In this document: positions 1-7,583 of the stretch, in pieces
Layout: each line of letters begins with the position of its first letter
Numbering within the stretch: position 1 is the stretch's first letter
Assembly: GCA_023434665.1 (NCBI GenBank)
Contig: JAEYSM010000020.1
Location: forward strand, 1 to 19,108
Direction of reading: 5' to 3'
From: Bacteroidota bacterium
Lineage (GTDB): Bacteria; Bacteroidota; Bacteroidia; Bacteroidales; Lentimicrobiaceae
Length of the DNA: 19,108 bases
Made by a program: the position numbers and the translations under genes
The notes under the pieces: generated by a model
Databases searched by the model: none
Told to the model about the DNA's origin: nothing
Seen by the model: only the letters and a program-made list of their open reading frames with translations

Positions 1-3
1 TGT

Positions 4-1869
4 TTATCCCTGATTTTTCATTGCCTTGGGACCGAGCATATTGATTGGATTCAGCGCTTCGTCTAATTCTTCCTGAGATAATAATTTGTTCTCGAGTACC
101 AGATCATAAACTCTCTTGCCCGTCTCCAATGCCTGTTTGGCAAGTAAGTTAGATGCTTCATAGCCTATGAGGGGATTTAGTGCTGTTACCAGACCGATGC
201 TGTTATAAACCATGTTGCGACATACTTCTTCATTGGCTGTTATTCCTGAAATGCAACGATGGTTTAATGTACTCATGCCATTTTTCAGCATTTCAATAGA
301 TTCGAATAAGCAGTGTACAATGATTGGTTCCATTACATTAAGCTCTAGCTGACCGGCTTCGGCAGCCATCGTGATGGTAAGGTCGTTACCTATTACTCTG
401 AAAGCAATCTGGTTAACCACTTCTGGAATTACTGGGTTAACTTTTCCCGGCATGATGGTACTGCCAGGCTGCATTGGGGGAAGATTAATTTCATTAAACC
501 CGGCTCTTGGTCCTGAAGATAGTAGTCGCAAATCATTCGAAATCTTCGACAACTTAACTGCAAGTCTTTTAACTGCTGATGAATACATGATAAAAGCTCC
601 TGTATCCTGTGTTGCCTCCACAAGATCCTGGGCAAGTACTACCGGATATCCACTGATTTCTGCTAGATGTTTGGTAACTATTTCACTGTATCTGGGATCA
701 GCATTTATTCCTGTTCCAATAGCTGTTCCTCCCATATTTATCTCAAGGAATAACTGAACGTTCTGGTTTAACCTGGCTATTTCTTCTTCGAGCATAGTTG
801 CATACGCTGAGAACTCCTGACCAAGAGTCATTGGAACCGCATCCTGTAGTTGAGTACGGCCCATTTTAATCACACTTTTGAATTCAACAGCTTTTTTCCT
901 GAATTCTGCAATCAGGTCTTTTAATACAGCTATTAGTTTTTTGTTGTTCTTAAGGAGTGCTATCTTGATGGCAGTAGGATAGGCATCATTGGTTGATTGC
1001 GAAAGGTTAACGTGATTATTGGGATGGCAGAACTCATATTGTCCTCTTTCATACCCTAAAATTTCAAGTGCCCTGTTCGCAATAACTTCGTTGGCATTCA
1101 TGTTTGTAGAAGTACCTGCACCTCCCTGAATCATATCAACTACAAAATGGTATGTGTATTTGCCATGCATCACTTCGTCGCATGCCTTTATTATTGCATT
1201 GGCGAGTGGCTCGCTTAGAAGTCCAAGGTCGAAATTTGCTTTGGCTGATGCCATTTTTACCATAGCCAGCGCTTCGATGAATACAGGATGGAAGTTAAGC
1301 TGTACTCCCGAAATGTTAAAGTTTTCAATTGCACGGAGTGTTTGTATGCCATAATAGTATTCGTAGGGGACTTCACGGTATCCTAATAGATCATGCTCTG
1401 TGCGGGTTCTTCCTGATTCATACTGGGCAGCCGAACTGATCATCCTCGCGTTTGTCTGCCGCATTCTGCGGGATATTACCCGGGCAATGTTTGAGAAAAT
1501 CTTTAATGATATAGCACCGTTTTTTGCGAAGAAGTCTCTATAGAGTATTAAAGCGGTGACCTCAGTTTTAGCTCTGGCGTCAGTTGAATGTTCTGACTCA
1601 TCAGTTAGGGAACCTTCACCAAGAAAGTCGAACTTGCTGAAATAGCTTAATTTTTGCTCCCTGCCGATGGCTGTTTGCTTTGTGAGTTCAACGGTTCCTT
1701 CCTGGATTAAAAAGATCTTTTCACGTCTGGTGTTTTCACGAAACAGGTAATCACCTTCCTTGATTTTAATAGTTTCAATTGCTTCTGAAACAGTGTTTAG
1801 TTCGTCGTCATTCAAACCTTTAAATAATTCAATCTTTTGAATGAAACTGTGGATTTCTTTGCGTTCCAT
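4..1869 (-). CDS. aspA: Aspartate ammonia-lyase with N-terminal Crp-like cNMP-binding domain
   Basis: This 621-residue protein has two parts. Residues about 10-145 resemble a Crp/cNMP-binding beta-roll, including IQEGTVEL and a FLGEGSL...DARAKT cassette. Residues about 155-621 are a full-length aspartase: they open with TEHDLLGYREVP, contain GGAGTSTNMNANEV and QSTNDAYPTA, and carry the SS-loop GSTIMPGKVNP at 469-479 with the catalytic Ser at 470. The family converts L-aspartate to fumarate and ammonia reversibly in the cytoplasm as a homotetramer. Free-standing aspartases are about 470-480 residues, so the extra 150 residues are the sensor domain. By alignment with CRP, the arginine that contacts the cyclic phosphate appears to be His94, so classical cAMP binding is doubtful. 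There is no HTH domain, so this is not a transcription factor. The gene lies 74 bases downstream of the TPR membrane gene and has no clear promoter of its own. Fumarase is less likely because of the aspartase-type HDLLGYREVP start. Confidence 0.9.
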   Translation of the reverse strand: MERKEIHSFIQKIELFKGLNDDELNTVSEAIETIKIKEGDYLFRENTRREKIFLIQEGTVELTKQTAIGREQKLSYFSKFDFLGEGSLTDESEHSTDARAKTEVTALILYRDFFAKNGAISLKIFSNIARVISRRMRQTNARMISSAAQYESGRTRTEHDLLGYREVPYEYYYGIQTLRAIENFNISGVQLNFHPVFIEALAMVKMASAKANFDLGLLSEPLANAIIKACDEVMHGKYTYHFVVDMIQGGAGTSTNMNANEVIANRALEILGYERGQYEFCHPNNHVNLSQSTNDAYPTAIKIALLKNNKKLIAVLKDLIAEFRKKAVEFKSVIKMGRTQLQDAVPMTLGQEFSAYATMLEEEIARLNQNVQLFLEINMGGTAIGTGINADPRYSEIVTKHLAEISGYPVVLAQDLVEATQDTGAFIMYSSAVKRLAVKLSKISNDLRLLSSGPRAGFNEINLPPMQPGSTIMPGKVNPVIPEVVNQIAFRVIGNDLTITMAAEAGQLELNVMEPIIVHCLFESIEMLKNGMSTLNHRCISGITANEEVCRNMVYNSIGLVTALNPLIGYEASNLLAKQALETGKRVYDLVLENKLLSQEELDEALNPINMLGPKAMKNQG

Positions 1870-1943
1870 ATTGTTAAAAATTAAGTTTTTTGAAATTGCT
1901 GATGTGTATTTTTAGTGAAAGTAGTAGTTCCCCGGTTAAACCG

Positions 1944-3644
1944 TTAGTTGGCTTTAATGAGTGAGGGAGGTTGAAAGTTGGGCCCTGTGTTATTGCGGCA
2001 ATATTGATTAATAACTGTTCTTGCTGCGATGAAATCAAGTTGCAATGATTTATTCCAGTCATTACATGCCAGATCTTGCTGGTTCGACTGATAGTAGGCA
2101 ACGCCTCTGTTATACCAGGCTTCAGCATAATCAGGTTTAAAGTTTATGGCAGTTGTAAAATCGGATATGGCTCCCTGAAAATTCAATTTTTTGCCTTTCA
2201 GAATCCCTCTATTGTTTAAGGCCAGGAGATATTTTGGGTTCCTGGTCAGCGTAAGATCATAATACCGCAAAGCCTCGTTTTCTCTGCCTTGAACATCGTT
2301 ATAGTTCCCCAGATAGAAATAAGCGTGGGCCATATCATGATCGGATCGCCGTTTCTCAACTACATCCCCCAGCAGGGTGGGCACATCTTTCCATTTCTTC
2401 ACCCGGGAATATGTTTGAAACGAAAGGAGTATTATAATCATCACCATTGTTAGTCGTACTAAGTTCCAGGTTGACTTACTTAAAACCTCCTTATTCTCTA
2501 TTATCCGGTTCAGAAACCATGCAATAATTAAAAACAATCCCACATAAGGCAGATATGTGTAACGATCAGCGGTGATAAATATTCTCGACCAGAATAAAGG
2601 TAAAACCATACTGATATGCACCAGGAAAAAGAGTAAACCAAAGATAATCAGACGTCGATTTTCTTTCACTTTCCATATAATTACGGCGATAATAACCAAT
2701 GCTATCAGGGATCCATAAACCCAACCGGGGAAACCCTGTGCCGTCATTTCGGGGAAGGCATAAATGGCTGATAAATTGACAGGCATCAGTAACTTCAGAA
2801 GATAAAAAGAAATCCCGTAAAGTATTAGTACAATGCGATCGATAAGAGAATAACTCTGTTCAAGGACTGTAATGTGACCAAAGGATTCTGAAGCACTGAT
2901 TGCGACGAGTCCGAATATCACTGACAGAATCAAAAAAGGGATTTTTTCGAGAACAATCCGTTTGTTCCACGGCCGTTTATGATAATAATCGACCAATAGA
3001 AGTATAAGTGGGAAAGTGGCAGCCATCGACTTGCTTAATAAGGATAGAAGAAACCAAATAGCAGTAAGGAAAAGATCCTTTAGTTTTGAGCTGCCGAGAT
3101 ATTTTTGGTACTGAAGTAACCCAATCAGAAAGAACAATGAATATAGTAAAGAACTTCTTGTAGATATCCACACCACCCCTTCAACATGCATGGGATGTAG
3201 AGCAAACAGGAAGGCTACTATCAAAGCAATAGTGATGTTTGCAGTCCATTTTTTCAATAATAAGTAAACCAATATAGTATTAGCGAGGTGCAAAAGTATA
3301 TTTGTGAAAATATATAACCATGCGGTATCACCCCAAAGATTGTAACTTATTCTGAATGAAAGGATTGCCAGCGGCTGGTACATACCAAGGTAAAAGCTGC
3401 TGAAAATAGATTTTCCTGCTCCGGGTATGGATTGTGTAATATCGGAATGAGTAAGGTATTCTCCATCGTCCCAACCTATTAATATTTGATTTTTTAAACC
3501 AACCGAGTAAACCAATAAAGTAAAAAGAAGGAGAACTAAAAGAAAGAATATAGGGCGACGAATACTCACATTCTTGTAAAGTGTGATATAATCGTTCCAC
3601 AATGAAGCAGATTCTATTTGGTCCGGCAAACTCTTCTTAATCAT
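1944..3644 (-). CDS. Multi-pass membrane protein with C-terminal TPRs, TMTC/GT-C glycosyltransferase-like
   Basis: This 566-residue protein has a first membrane segment at about 31-49, then a loop containing WDDGEY (58-63), then many more hydrophobic segments up to about residue 420. The rest is soluble and holds about three TPR units (roughly 437-545), with phrases such as AHAYFYLGNY, ALNNRGILKG and AEAWYNRGVAYY. An acidic pair in the first extracytoplasmic loop, the HPMHVEGVVWIS segment and TPRs after the membrane core resemble bacterial relatives of TMTC/PMT-type GT-C O-glycosyltransferases. The likely role is transfer of a lipid-linked sugar to protein or another acceptor outside the cytoplasmic membrane, with the TPRs binding a partner. 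Neither donor nor acceptor can be read from the sequence. A Bacteroidota-type -7 box lies about 28 bases upstream of the start. The aspartase gene follows on the same strand and may be co-transcribed. Confidence 0.75.
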   Translation of the reverse strand: MIKKSLPDQIESASLWNDYITLYKNVSIRRPIFFLLVLLLFTLLVYSVGLKNQILIGWDDGEYLTHSDITQSIPGAGKSIFSSFYLGMYQPLAILSFRISYNLWGDTAWLYIFTNILLHLANTILVYLLLKKWTANITIALIVAFLFALHPMHVEGVVWISTRSSLLYSLFFLIGLLQYQKYLGSSKLKDLFLTAIWFLLSLLSKSMAATFPLILLLVDYYHKRPWNKRIVLEKIPFLILSVIFGLVAISASESFGHITVLEQSYSLIDRIVLILYGISFYLLKLLMPVNLSAIYAFPEMTAQGFPGWVYGSLIALVIIAVIIWKVKENRRLIIFGLLFFLVHISMVLPLFWSRIFITADRYTYLPYVGLFLIIAWFLNRIIENKEVLSKSTWNLVRLTMVMIIILLSFQTYSRVKKWKDVPTLLGDVVEKRRSDHDMAHAYFYLGNYNDVQGRENEALRYYDLTLTRNPKYLLALNNRGILKGKKLNFQGAISDFTTAINFKPDYAEAWYNRGVAYYQSNQQDLACNDWNKSLQLDFIAARTVINQYCRNNTGPNFQPPSLIKAN

Positions 3645-3671
3645 TTAAATGGTCTTCTTCAAATTCCGGTG

Positions 3672-3679
3672 CAAAGGTA
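3672..3679 (-). promoter_or_regulatory. Putative -7 promoter box for the TPR membrane gene
   Basis: Read on the minus strand this is TACCTTTG, an exact match to the Bacteroidota housekeeping -7 consensus TAnnTTTG. It lies 27 bases before the ATG at 3644, which would give a short leader. I see no clear -33 TTTG at the right spacing. It sits in the 88-base divergent gap shared with the GldN-like lipoprotein gene. Confidence 0.55.
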
Positions 3680-3700
3680 ATCTTTCGGTTTCTATTTTTG

Positions 3701-3708
3701 TATCTTTG
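3701..3708 (+). promoter_or_regulatory. Putative -7 promoter box for the GldN-like lipoprotein
   Basis: TATCTTTG matches TAnnTTTG exactly and ends 24 bases before the ATG at 3733. It is 21 bases from the opposing -7 box for the TPR membrane gene, so the two divergent promoters are nearly back to back and could interfere with each other. Confidence 0.55.
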
Positions 3709-3732
3709 GTCAATGTATAAAAACTTTATCTT

Positions 3733-4278
3733 ATGAAGAGGATTGGTCTCGTTCTTTGCATACCGATGTTAATTATTATTATTGGAGCCTGTAGCAAAAA
3801 AGGTGACAAACTTACCGAGAGAATACAATACGATGTAACTATTATTTCTCCTGAAAGTGATCTGGACTGGTGGGTGCAGAATCTTGATAATGTCAAACGG
3901 GAGACACTGGTAAGATCCTTAATGGCAGCTGCTAAATCGGGTAAGCACAAAGTTTATGATGTGATGACATTTAAGGAAATGACATCTGAAGAGATTGCTG
4001 AAAAGGGAAGGCAGAAGGAGCTAATGACACTTTCCCGTGAATATCCTCCTTATGCTGAGTATGATACTCTGGTGATCACAGAAATTGATTTGTCGCGTAT
4101 TTCGAAAGTAAGATTTTTAGAAGAATGGTATCTCAACGAAGAAACAGGTAAAATCACTAAAAAGGTGGTAGCCATGTGCCCAATGCTTGAAAGTTACACC
4201 GAAACAGGAGAATTGCGTGGTCATTTGCCATTATATTGGGTTTCGTATGTCCGTAAATTTCCCCTTAGTAAGGATTAA
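3733..4278 (+). CDS. Lipoprotein with GldN/PorN-like domain
   Basis: This 181-residue protein starts with a lipoprotein signal: MKRIG, a hydrophobic stretch, then IGAC with the lipid-acceptor Cys at 20, so it is probably exported and lipid-anchored. The C-terminal third reads ISKVRFLEEWYLNEETGK, then VVAMCPM, then GELRGHLPLYWVSY. The order (basic-aromatic EEW, a TG-containing turn, a hydrophobic strand ending in P, then GE-RG-PLYW) resembles the conserved end of GldN/PorN, a periplasmic component of the type IX secretion core complex that partners the lipoprotein GldK. The resemblance is from memory of the family pattern, not a search. GldN itself has an ordinary signal peptide and is larger, and no gldK, gldL or gldM lies here. 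This is therefore more likely a GldN-like paralogue than the core subunit. It has its own promoter box and stands alone between two other units. Confidence 0.65.
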   Translation: MKRIGLVLCIPMLIIIIGACSKKGDKLTERIQYDVTIISPESDLDWWVQNLDNVKRETLVRSLMAAAKSGKHKVYDVMTFKEMTSEEIAEKGRQKELMTLSREYPPYAEYDTLVITEIDLSRISKVRFLEEWYLNEETGKITKKVVAMCPMLESYTETGELRGHLPLYWVSYVRKFPLSKD

Positions 4279-4348
4279 CCTACTAATAGCTAACTTCTTA
4301 TATAGTAATTGTAGCTAAGGCAAATATAGCCTGTATAAGACTTTTTTG

Positions 4349-4356
4349 TACTTTTG
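4349..4356 (+). promoter_or_regulatory. Putative -7 promoter box for the M16 peptidase gene
   Basis: TACTTTTG matches the Bacteroidota -7 consensus TAnnTTTG exactly and ends 17 bases before the ATG at 4374. The following O-methyltransferase gene has no such box of its own, so this promoter probably drives both genes. Confidence 0.5.
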
Positions 4357-4373
4357 CACCCTTAATTTCGGAA

Positions 4374-5606
4374 ATGATTTATCAATTTCATACTCTGCCT
4401 AATGGCATCAGACTCGTACATCGTCAAACAACTAACCTGGTTGCCCATCTTGGTGTGATGATTAATACCGGTACCCGGGATGAGGAATCGAGTGAGGGGG
4501 GGCTGGCTCACTTCATTGAGCATATGATATTTAAAGGGACCCGTAAGAGAAAATTGCATCACGTACTTGGATACCTTGAAAATATTGGCGCCGACTTAAA
4601 TGCTTACACAACTAAAGAAGAAACCTGCATACATGCTTCTTTCCCAGTTCAGTATTATAAAAGAGCCTTTGATCTGTTTTCTGACATCCTTACCAATTCT
4701 ACTTTTCCAGAAAAAGAAATCGAAAAGGAAAAAGATGTAATCATTGATGAAATTAACGGATATAAAGACACACCTTCGGAATTGATTTTTGATGAATTCG
4801 AAGAGATGCTGTTTTACAATCATCCACTAGGTAAACCAATTCTTGCAACTCCTTCCATAGTGCGGAAAATTTCAAGAAGGAAGATTGTAAATTTTATTGC
4901 TAAACATTACAATACCGATAACATTGTTATCAGCTCCGTTGGTAATATTAGTTTTAAAAATTTAATTAAACTGGCTGAACATTATTTTGGAATTATTCCT
5001 GCCAATACCAGGAATAAGGAACGACAGCCATTCACAAATTATAATCCGGCGGCAAGAACAATAAAAAAGACAGGTTTTCAAACCCATTGTATAATTGGTT
5101 GTCCTGCCTACAGTTATGCCGATAATCGCAGGACCACATTAGCGCTTTTAACCAATCTGCTTGGAGGGCCTGCAATGAATTCAAGGCTGGGTATGGCATT
5201 AAGAGAAAAGAGAGGCATTTCATATAATGTGGAATCAAGCTACACCCCATATTGTGATACAGGGTCATTTATGATTTACCTGGGAATCGATAACGGATCA
5301 CTTGATAAGGCCCTTGAACTGGTAAATAAGGAACTTTATAAACTGAGAAATCAAAAGCTTGGCACTCTACAGTTACATATGGCCAAACAGCAATTTGCCG
5401 GACAGCTCGCAATTTCTTTTGAGTCAAATCTGAATGATGCACTTTCAATGGCAAAAAGCGTTTTGGCATATGACACTGTTGATACTCCGGAAGTCTTGAT
5501 TTCAAAAATTCTTGGTGTTACTGACAAGGAACTTATAGATACAGCAAATGAAATTCTCAACACTGAGAACCTGAGCCGGCTGGTATATAGCAATAAAAAA
5601 CTTTAA
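4374..5606 (+). CDS. M16 family zinc metallopeptidase (pitrilysin/MPP-like)
   Basis: This 410-residue protein has the inverted zinc motif HFIEH at residues 46-50. The third ligand is Glu126, exactly 76 residues after His50 as in beta-MPP-type enzymes, and a supporting Glu is at 119. The C-terminal half has the R-Y signature region (ALREKRGISYNVESSY) that contacts substrate in the family. The length is that of a single two-domain half, as in the processing-peptidase and YmxG group, so a homodimer is likely. Many Bacteroidota carry a paired catalytic and non-catalytic M16; no second M16 gene is adjacent here. No signal peptide is visible, so the protein is predicted to be cytoplasmic and to degrade or trim peptides; the substrate is unknown. 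An O-methyltransferase gene follows 57 bases downstream, probably in the same transcript. Confidence 0.92.
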   Translation: MIYQFHTLPNGIRLVHRQTTNLVAHLGVMINTGTRDEESSEGGLAHFIEHMIFKGTRKRKLHHVLGYLENIGADLNAYTTKEETCIHASFPVQYYKRAFDLFSDILTNSTFPEKEIEKEKDVIIDEINGYKDTPSELIFDEFEEMLFYNHPLGKPILATPSIVRKISRRKIVNFIAKHYNTDNIVISSVGNISFKNLIKLAEHYFGIIPANTRNKERQPFTNYNPAARTIKKTGFQTHCIIGCPAYSYADNRRTTLALLTNLLGGPAMNSRLGMALREKRGISYNVESSYTPYCDTGSFMIYLGIDNGSLDKALELVNKELYKLRNQKLGTLQLHMAKQQFAGQLAISFESNLNDALSMAKSVLAYDTVDTPEVLISKILGVTDKELIDTANEILNTENLSRLVYSNKKL

Positions 5607-5663
5607 GTTGAAGAGTTGTTGATTATAACAGAGTACTGTACTCGATAACTAAATGCAATTCCC

Positions 5664-6347
5664 ATGGATGAACTTTTTGAAAAACAACAATATCTGACTA
5701 CACTTAGAGAGTACGAACAATATGCCATTGATCATACACTCGAAGAAGATGAATTGATGACTGAACTGGTGAGAAGAACCCACTTATCATTCACTACTGC
5801 AGGTATGCTTTCGGGGATCTTGCAAGGAAGGCTGCTCAAATTTTTCACAAACATGATGAATGCAAAAGTGGTTGTTGAGATTGGGACTTACACTTCATAT
5901 TCAGCCATTTATATGGCCAGGGGGATGGATCCTTCAGGTACTCTTTATACTATTGATAACAATCCTGAAGTGGAGGATATAGTGAATGAGTTTATTCATA
6001 GGTCGGGAATGCAGGATAGGATTAAAGCATATCAGGGAGATGCTTTGGAAGTCTTATCCGAACAGATCTTCCCTCAGACTGGTGACGAAATCGATCTTGT
6101 CTTTATTGATGCAGATAAAGAAAACTATATCAATTATTTTAATCTATGCATAGACCATGTGCGGCAAGGTGGATTTATTATTGCTGATAATGTACTTTGG
6201 TATGGCCGCGTATTTGATCCTGACAATTACAATGACAAGGAAACAAAGGGAATTATTGCCTTTAATGAAATGGTAAAAAATGATAACAGGATTGAAAATT
6301 TATTGCTACCTGTCAGGGATGGCTTAATGATATTAAGAAAGAATTAA
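5664..6347 (+). CDS. Class I SAM-dependent O-methyltransferase (caffeoyl-CoA/catechol type)
   Basis: This 227-residue protein has SAM motif I, VVEIGTYTSYS, with the acidic start at Glu72. A second signature, VFIDADKENY (Asp149, Lys152), and IIADNVLWYG (Asp175, Asn176) supply the usual metal ligands and catalytic Lys of cation-dependent O-methyltransferases. These enzymes transfer a methyl group from SAM to a hydroxyl of a catechol-like substrate; the actual substrate cannot be inferred. The length fits the bacterial family (about 210-230). It lies downstream of the M16 peptidase gene without its own -7 box and ends only 9 bases from the stop codon of the convergent purE gene, with no hairpin terminator visible between them. 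Confidence 0.92.
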   Translation: MDELFEKQQYLTTLREYEQYAIDHTLEEDELMTELVRRTHLSFTTAGMLSGILQGRLLKFFTNMMNAKVVVEIGTYTSYSAIYMARGMDPSGTLYTIDNNPEVEDIVNEFIHRSGMQDRIKAYQGDALEVLSEQIFPQTGDEIDLVFIDADKENYINYFNLCIDHVRQGGFIIADNVLWYGRVFDPDNYNDKETKGIIAFNEMVKNDNRIENLLLPVRDGLMILRKN

Positions 6348-6356
6348 CAGTAGTAT

Positions 6357-6866
6357 TTAGTGAGCCACCCTGAAGTCGTATTTCACCAGGTTCAGTTCCT
6401 CATTAGCTTTCACTATTTTCTTTTTCAGATCTTCTTTGAACTCCATAAGTTTATCATGAAGATCGGAATCTTCAACTGCCAGTATCTGGAGGGCAAGAAT
6501 TCCTGCATTTCGCGCTCCATTAATAGCTACCGTTGCAACCGGAATTCCCGGAGGCATCTGTACCATTGCAAGAAGAGAATCCAAACCATCAAGTGAAGCT
6601 TTAATCGGAACTCCAATAACAGGTAGTGGTGTCATTGCAGCAATTACACCAGCAAGGTGAGCAGCCATACCTGCACCGGCAATAATAACCCTGATTCCTT
6701 TATCATATGCACCCTTGCTGAATTTTTCAACTTCTTCAGGAGTTCGGTGTGCAGATAAAGCATTTATTTCAAATGGTACCTTAAATTCATTAAGTATTTC
6801 AGCGGCTTCTTTCATGACCGGAAGATCGGAAGTGCTGCCCATAATTATACTTACCTTTGGGTTCAT
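6357..6866 (-). CDS. purE: N5-carboxyaminoimidazole ribonucleotide mutase
   Basis: PurE converts N5-CAIR to CAIR in purine synthesis. From the ATG at 6866 the protein has 169 residues, the usual class I length, and starts MNPKVSIIMGSTSDLPVM. It contains SAHRTPEEV with the catalytic His at 40 and the AGAGMAAHLAGV and AINGARNAGILALQIL segments. A longer in-frame start at 6926 would add 20 residues not seen in the family. An exact -7 box (6886-6893) lies inside that extension, so a transcript from it could not include the upstream ATG. No purK is adjacent. The gene is divergent from hpt, so synthesis and salvage genes share a 129-base control region. Confidence 0.95.
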   Translation of the reverse strand: MNPKVSIIMGSTSDLPVMKEAAEILNEFKVPFEINALSAHRTPEEVEKFSKGAYDKGIRVIIAGAGMAAHLAGVIAAMTPLPVIGVPIKASLDGLDSLLAMVQMPPGIPVATVAINGARNAGILALQILAVEDSDLHDKLMEFKEDLKKKIVKANEELNLVKYDFRVAH

Positions 6867-6885
6867 AGATGAGGATTTTAGGTTG

Positions 6886-6893
6886 CAAACATA
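6886..6893 (-). promoter_or_regulatory. Putative purE -7 promoter box
   Basis: On the minus strand this reads TATGTTTG, an exact TAnnTTTG match. It predicts transcription starting about 10-15 bases before the ATG at 6866 and therefore decides the purE start against the ATG at 6926. Confidence 0.55.
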
Positions 6894-6967
6894 AACAATT
6901 AGAACACATGTTTTGTTGACTGGCATGTTTTTCTGTCTGCAGCTCTTTCAGTACATCCTATTTTTGA

Positions 6968-6975
6968 TACCTTTG
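6968..6975 (+). promoter_or_regulatory. Putative hpt operon -7 promoter box
   Basis: TACCTTTG matches TAnnTTTG exactly and ends 20 bases before the hpt ATG at 6996. None of the short gaps before the next four genes contains a comparable box, so this promoter may serve the whole run hpt to 10889. Confidence 0.55.
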
Positions 6976-6995
6976 TTGAATTAAATCATTAAGTT

Positions 6996-7538
6996 ATGGA
7001 TAGTACCATTCAGGTTAAGGACAAAAAATTCGAAATCTTTATCTCTTCCGAAGCTATAGATGCTGCAGTAACAAAAGTAGCAGATTCAATGAATAAAGAA
7101 TTACAGGATAAAGACCCGTTATTTCTAATAATATTAAATGGTGCTTTCATGTTTGCAGCCGATTTGCTTAAAAAGATTACTGTTGATTGTAGCCTTTCTT
7201 TTGTCAAACTAGCCTCTTATTCGGGAACTAAAAGTACAAATGTGGTTAAAGAATTAATAGGACTGAACGAGAAAATAGAAGGGAGAAGTGTCATTGTTAT
7301 TGAGGATATCATTGATACTGGTCAGACACTCGAGGTATTACTCGAACTGTTGAAAAAATATAATGCTGCTTCTGTACAAATTGCCACTTTATTATTTAAG
7401 CCCGAGGCATTTAAGGGCAATTATAAAATTGATTATGTCGGAATGGATATACCCAATGATTTCATAATTGGGTATGGATTGGATTATGATGGTTATGCAC
7501 GAAACTTGCCTGATATATATAAAATAGTGAGTAATTAA
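6996..7538 (+). CDS. hpt: Hypoxanthine phosphoribosyltransferase
   Basis: This 180-residue type I phosphoribosyltransferase carries the PRPP-binding signature VIVIEDIIDTGQTL, with Glu103-Asp104 and Asp107 placed as in the family. It also has the flexible-loop segment LASYSGTKSTN (72-82) and ends with the purine-contact region KIDYVGMDIPNDFIIGYGLDYD. It salvages hypoxanthine, and usually guanine, with PRPP to give IMP or GMP in the cytoplasm. It is first in a plus-strand run with a double adenylate kinase (45-base gap) and obgE, a gene order I know from other Bacteroidota. The divergent purE gene makes this a purine-metabolism neighbourhood. Confidence 0.95.
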   Translation: MDSTIQVKDKKFEIFISSEAIDAAVTKVADSMNKELQDKDPLFLIILNGAFMFAADLLKKITVDCSLSFVKLASYSGTKSTNVVKELIGLNEKIEGRSVIVIEDIIDTGQTLEVLLELLKKYNAASVQIATLLFKPEAFKGNYKIDYVGMDIPNDFIIGYGLDYDGYARNLPDIYKIVSN

Positions 7539-7583
7539 ATTAGCCCGCGATTCACTTAATAGCTATTTAAAATAAAATAAATT

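Noticed and set aside
371..757. Plus-strand 128-codon ORF inside the aspartase gene
   Set aside because: It is fully antisense to a strongly conserved enzyme and has no recognisable domain; it is a shadow frame.
1933..1943. CGGTTAAACCG dyad just after the TPR membrane gene
   Set aside because: Only a 5-bp stem with no T-run in the direction of transcription, so not a convincing terminator.
4287..4318. Repeated TAGCTAA words upstream of the M16 peptidase gene
   Set aside because: Seven-base words in AT-rich DNA recur easily; no further structure was seen.
5631..5643. Palindrome GAGTACTGTACTC between the M16 peptidase and O-methyltransferase genes
   Set aside because: Short, lacks a T-run and is unsupported by a second copy; likely chance, though it could be a binding site.
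6357..6926. Longer purE reading frame starting at 6926
   Set aside because: The extra 20 residues are not typical of PurE and an exact -7 box lies inside the extension, so the ATG at 6866 is preferred.
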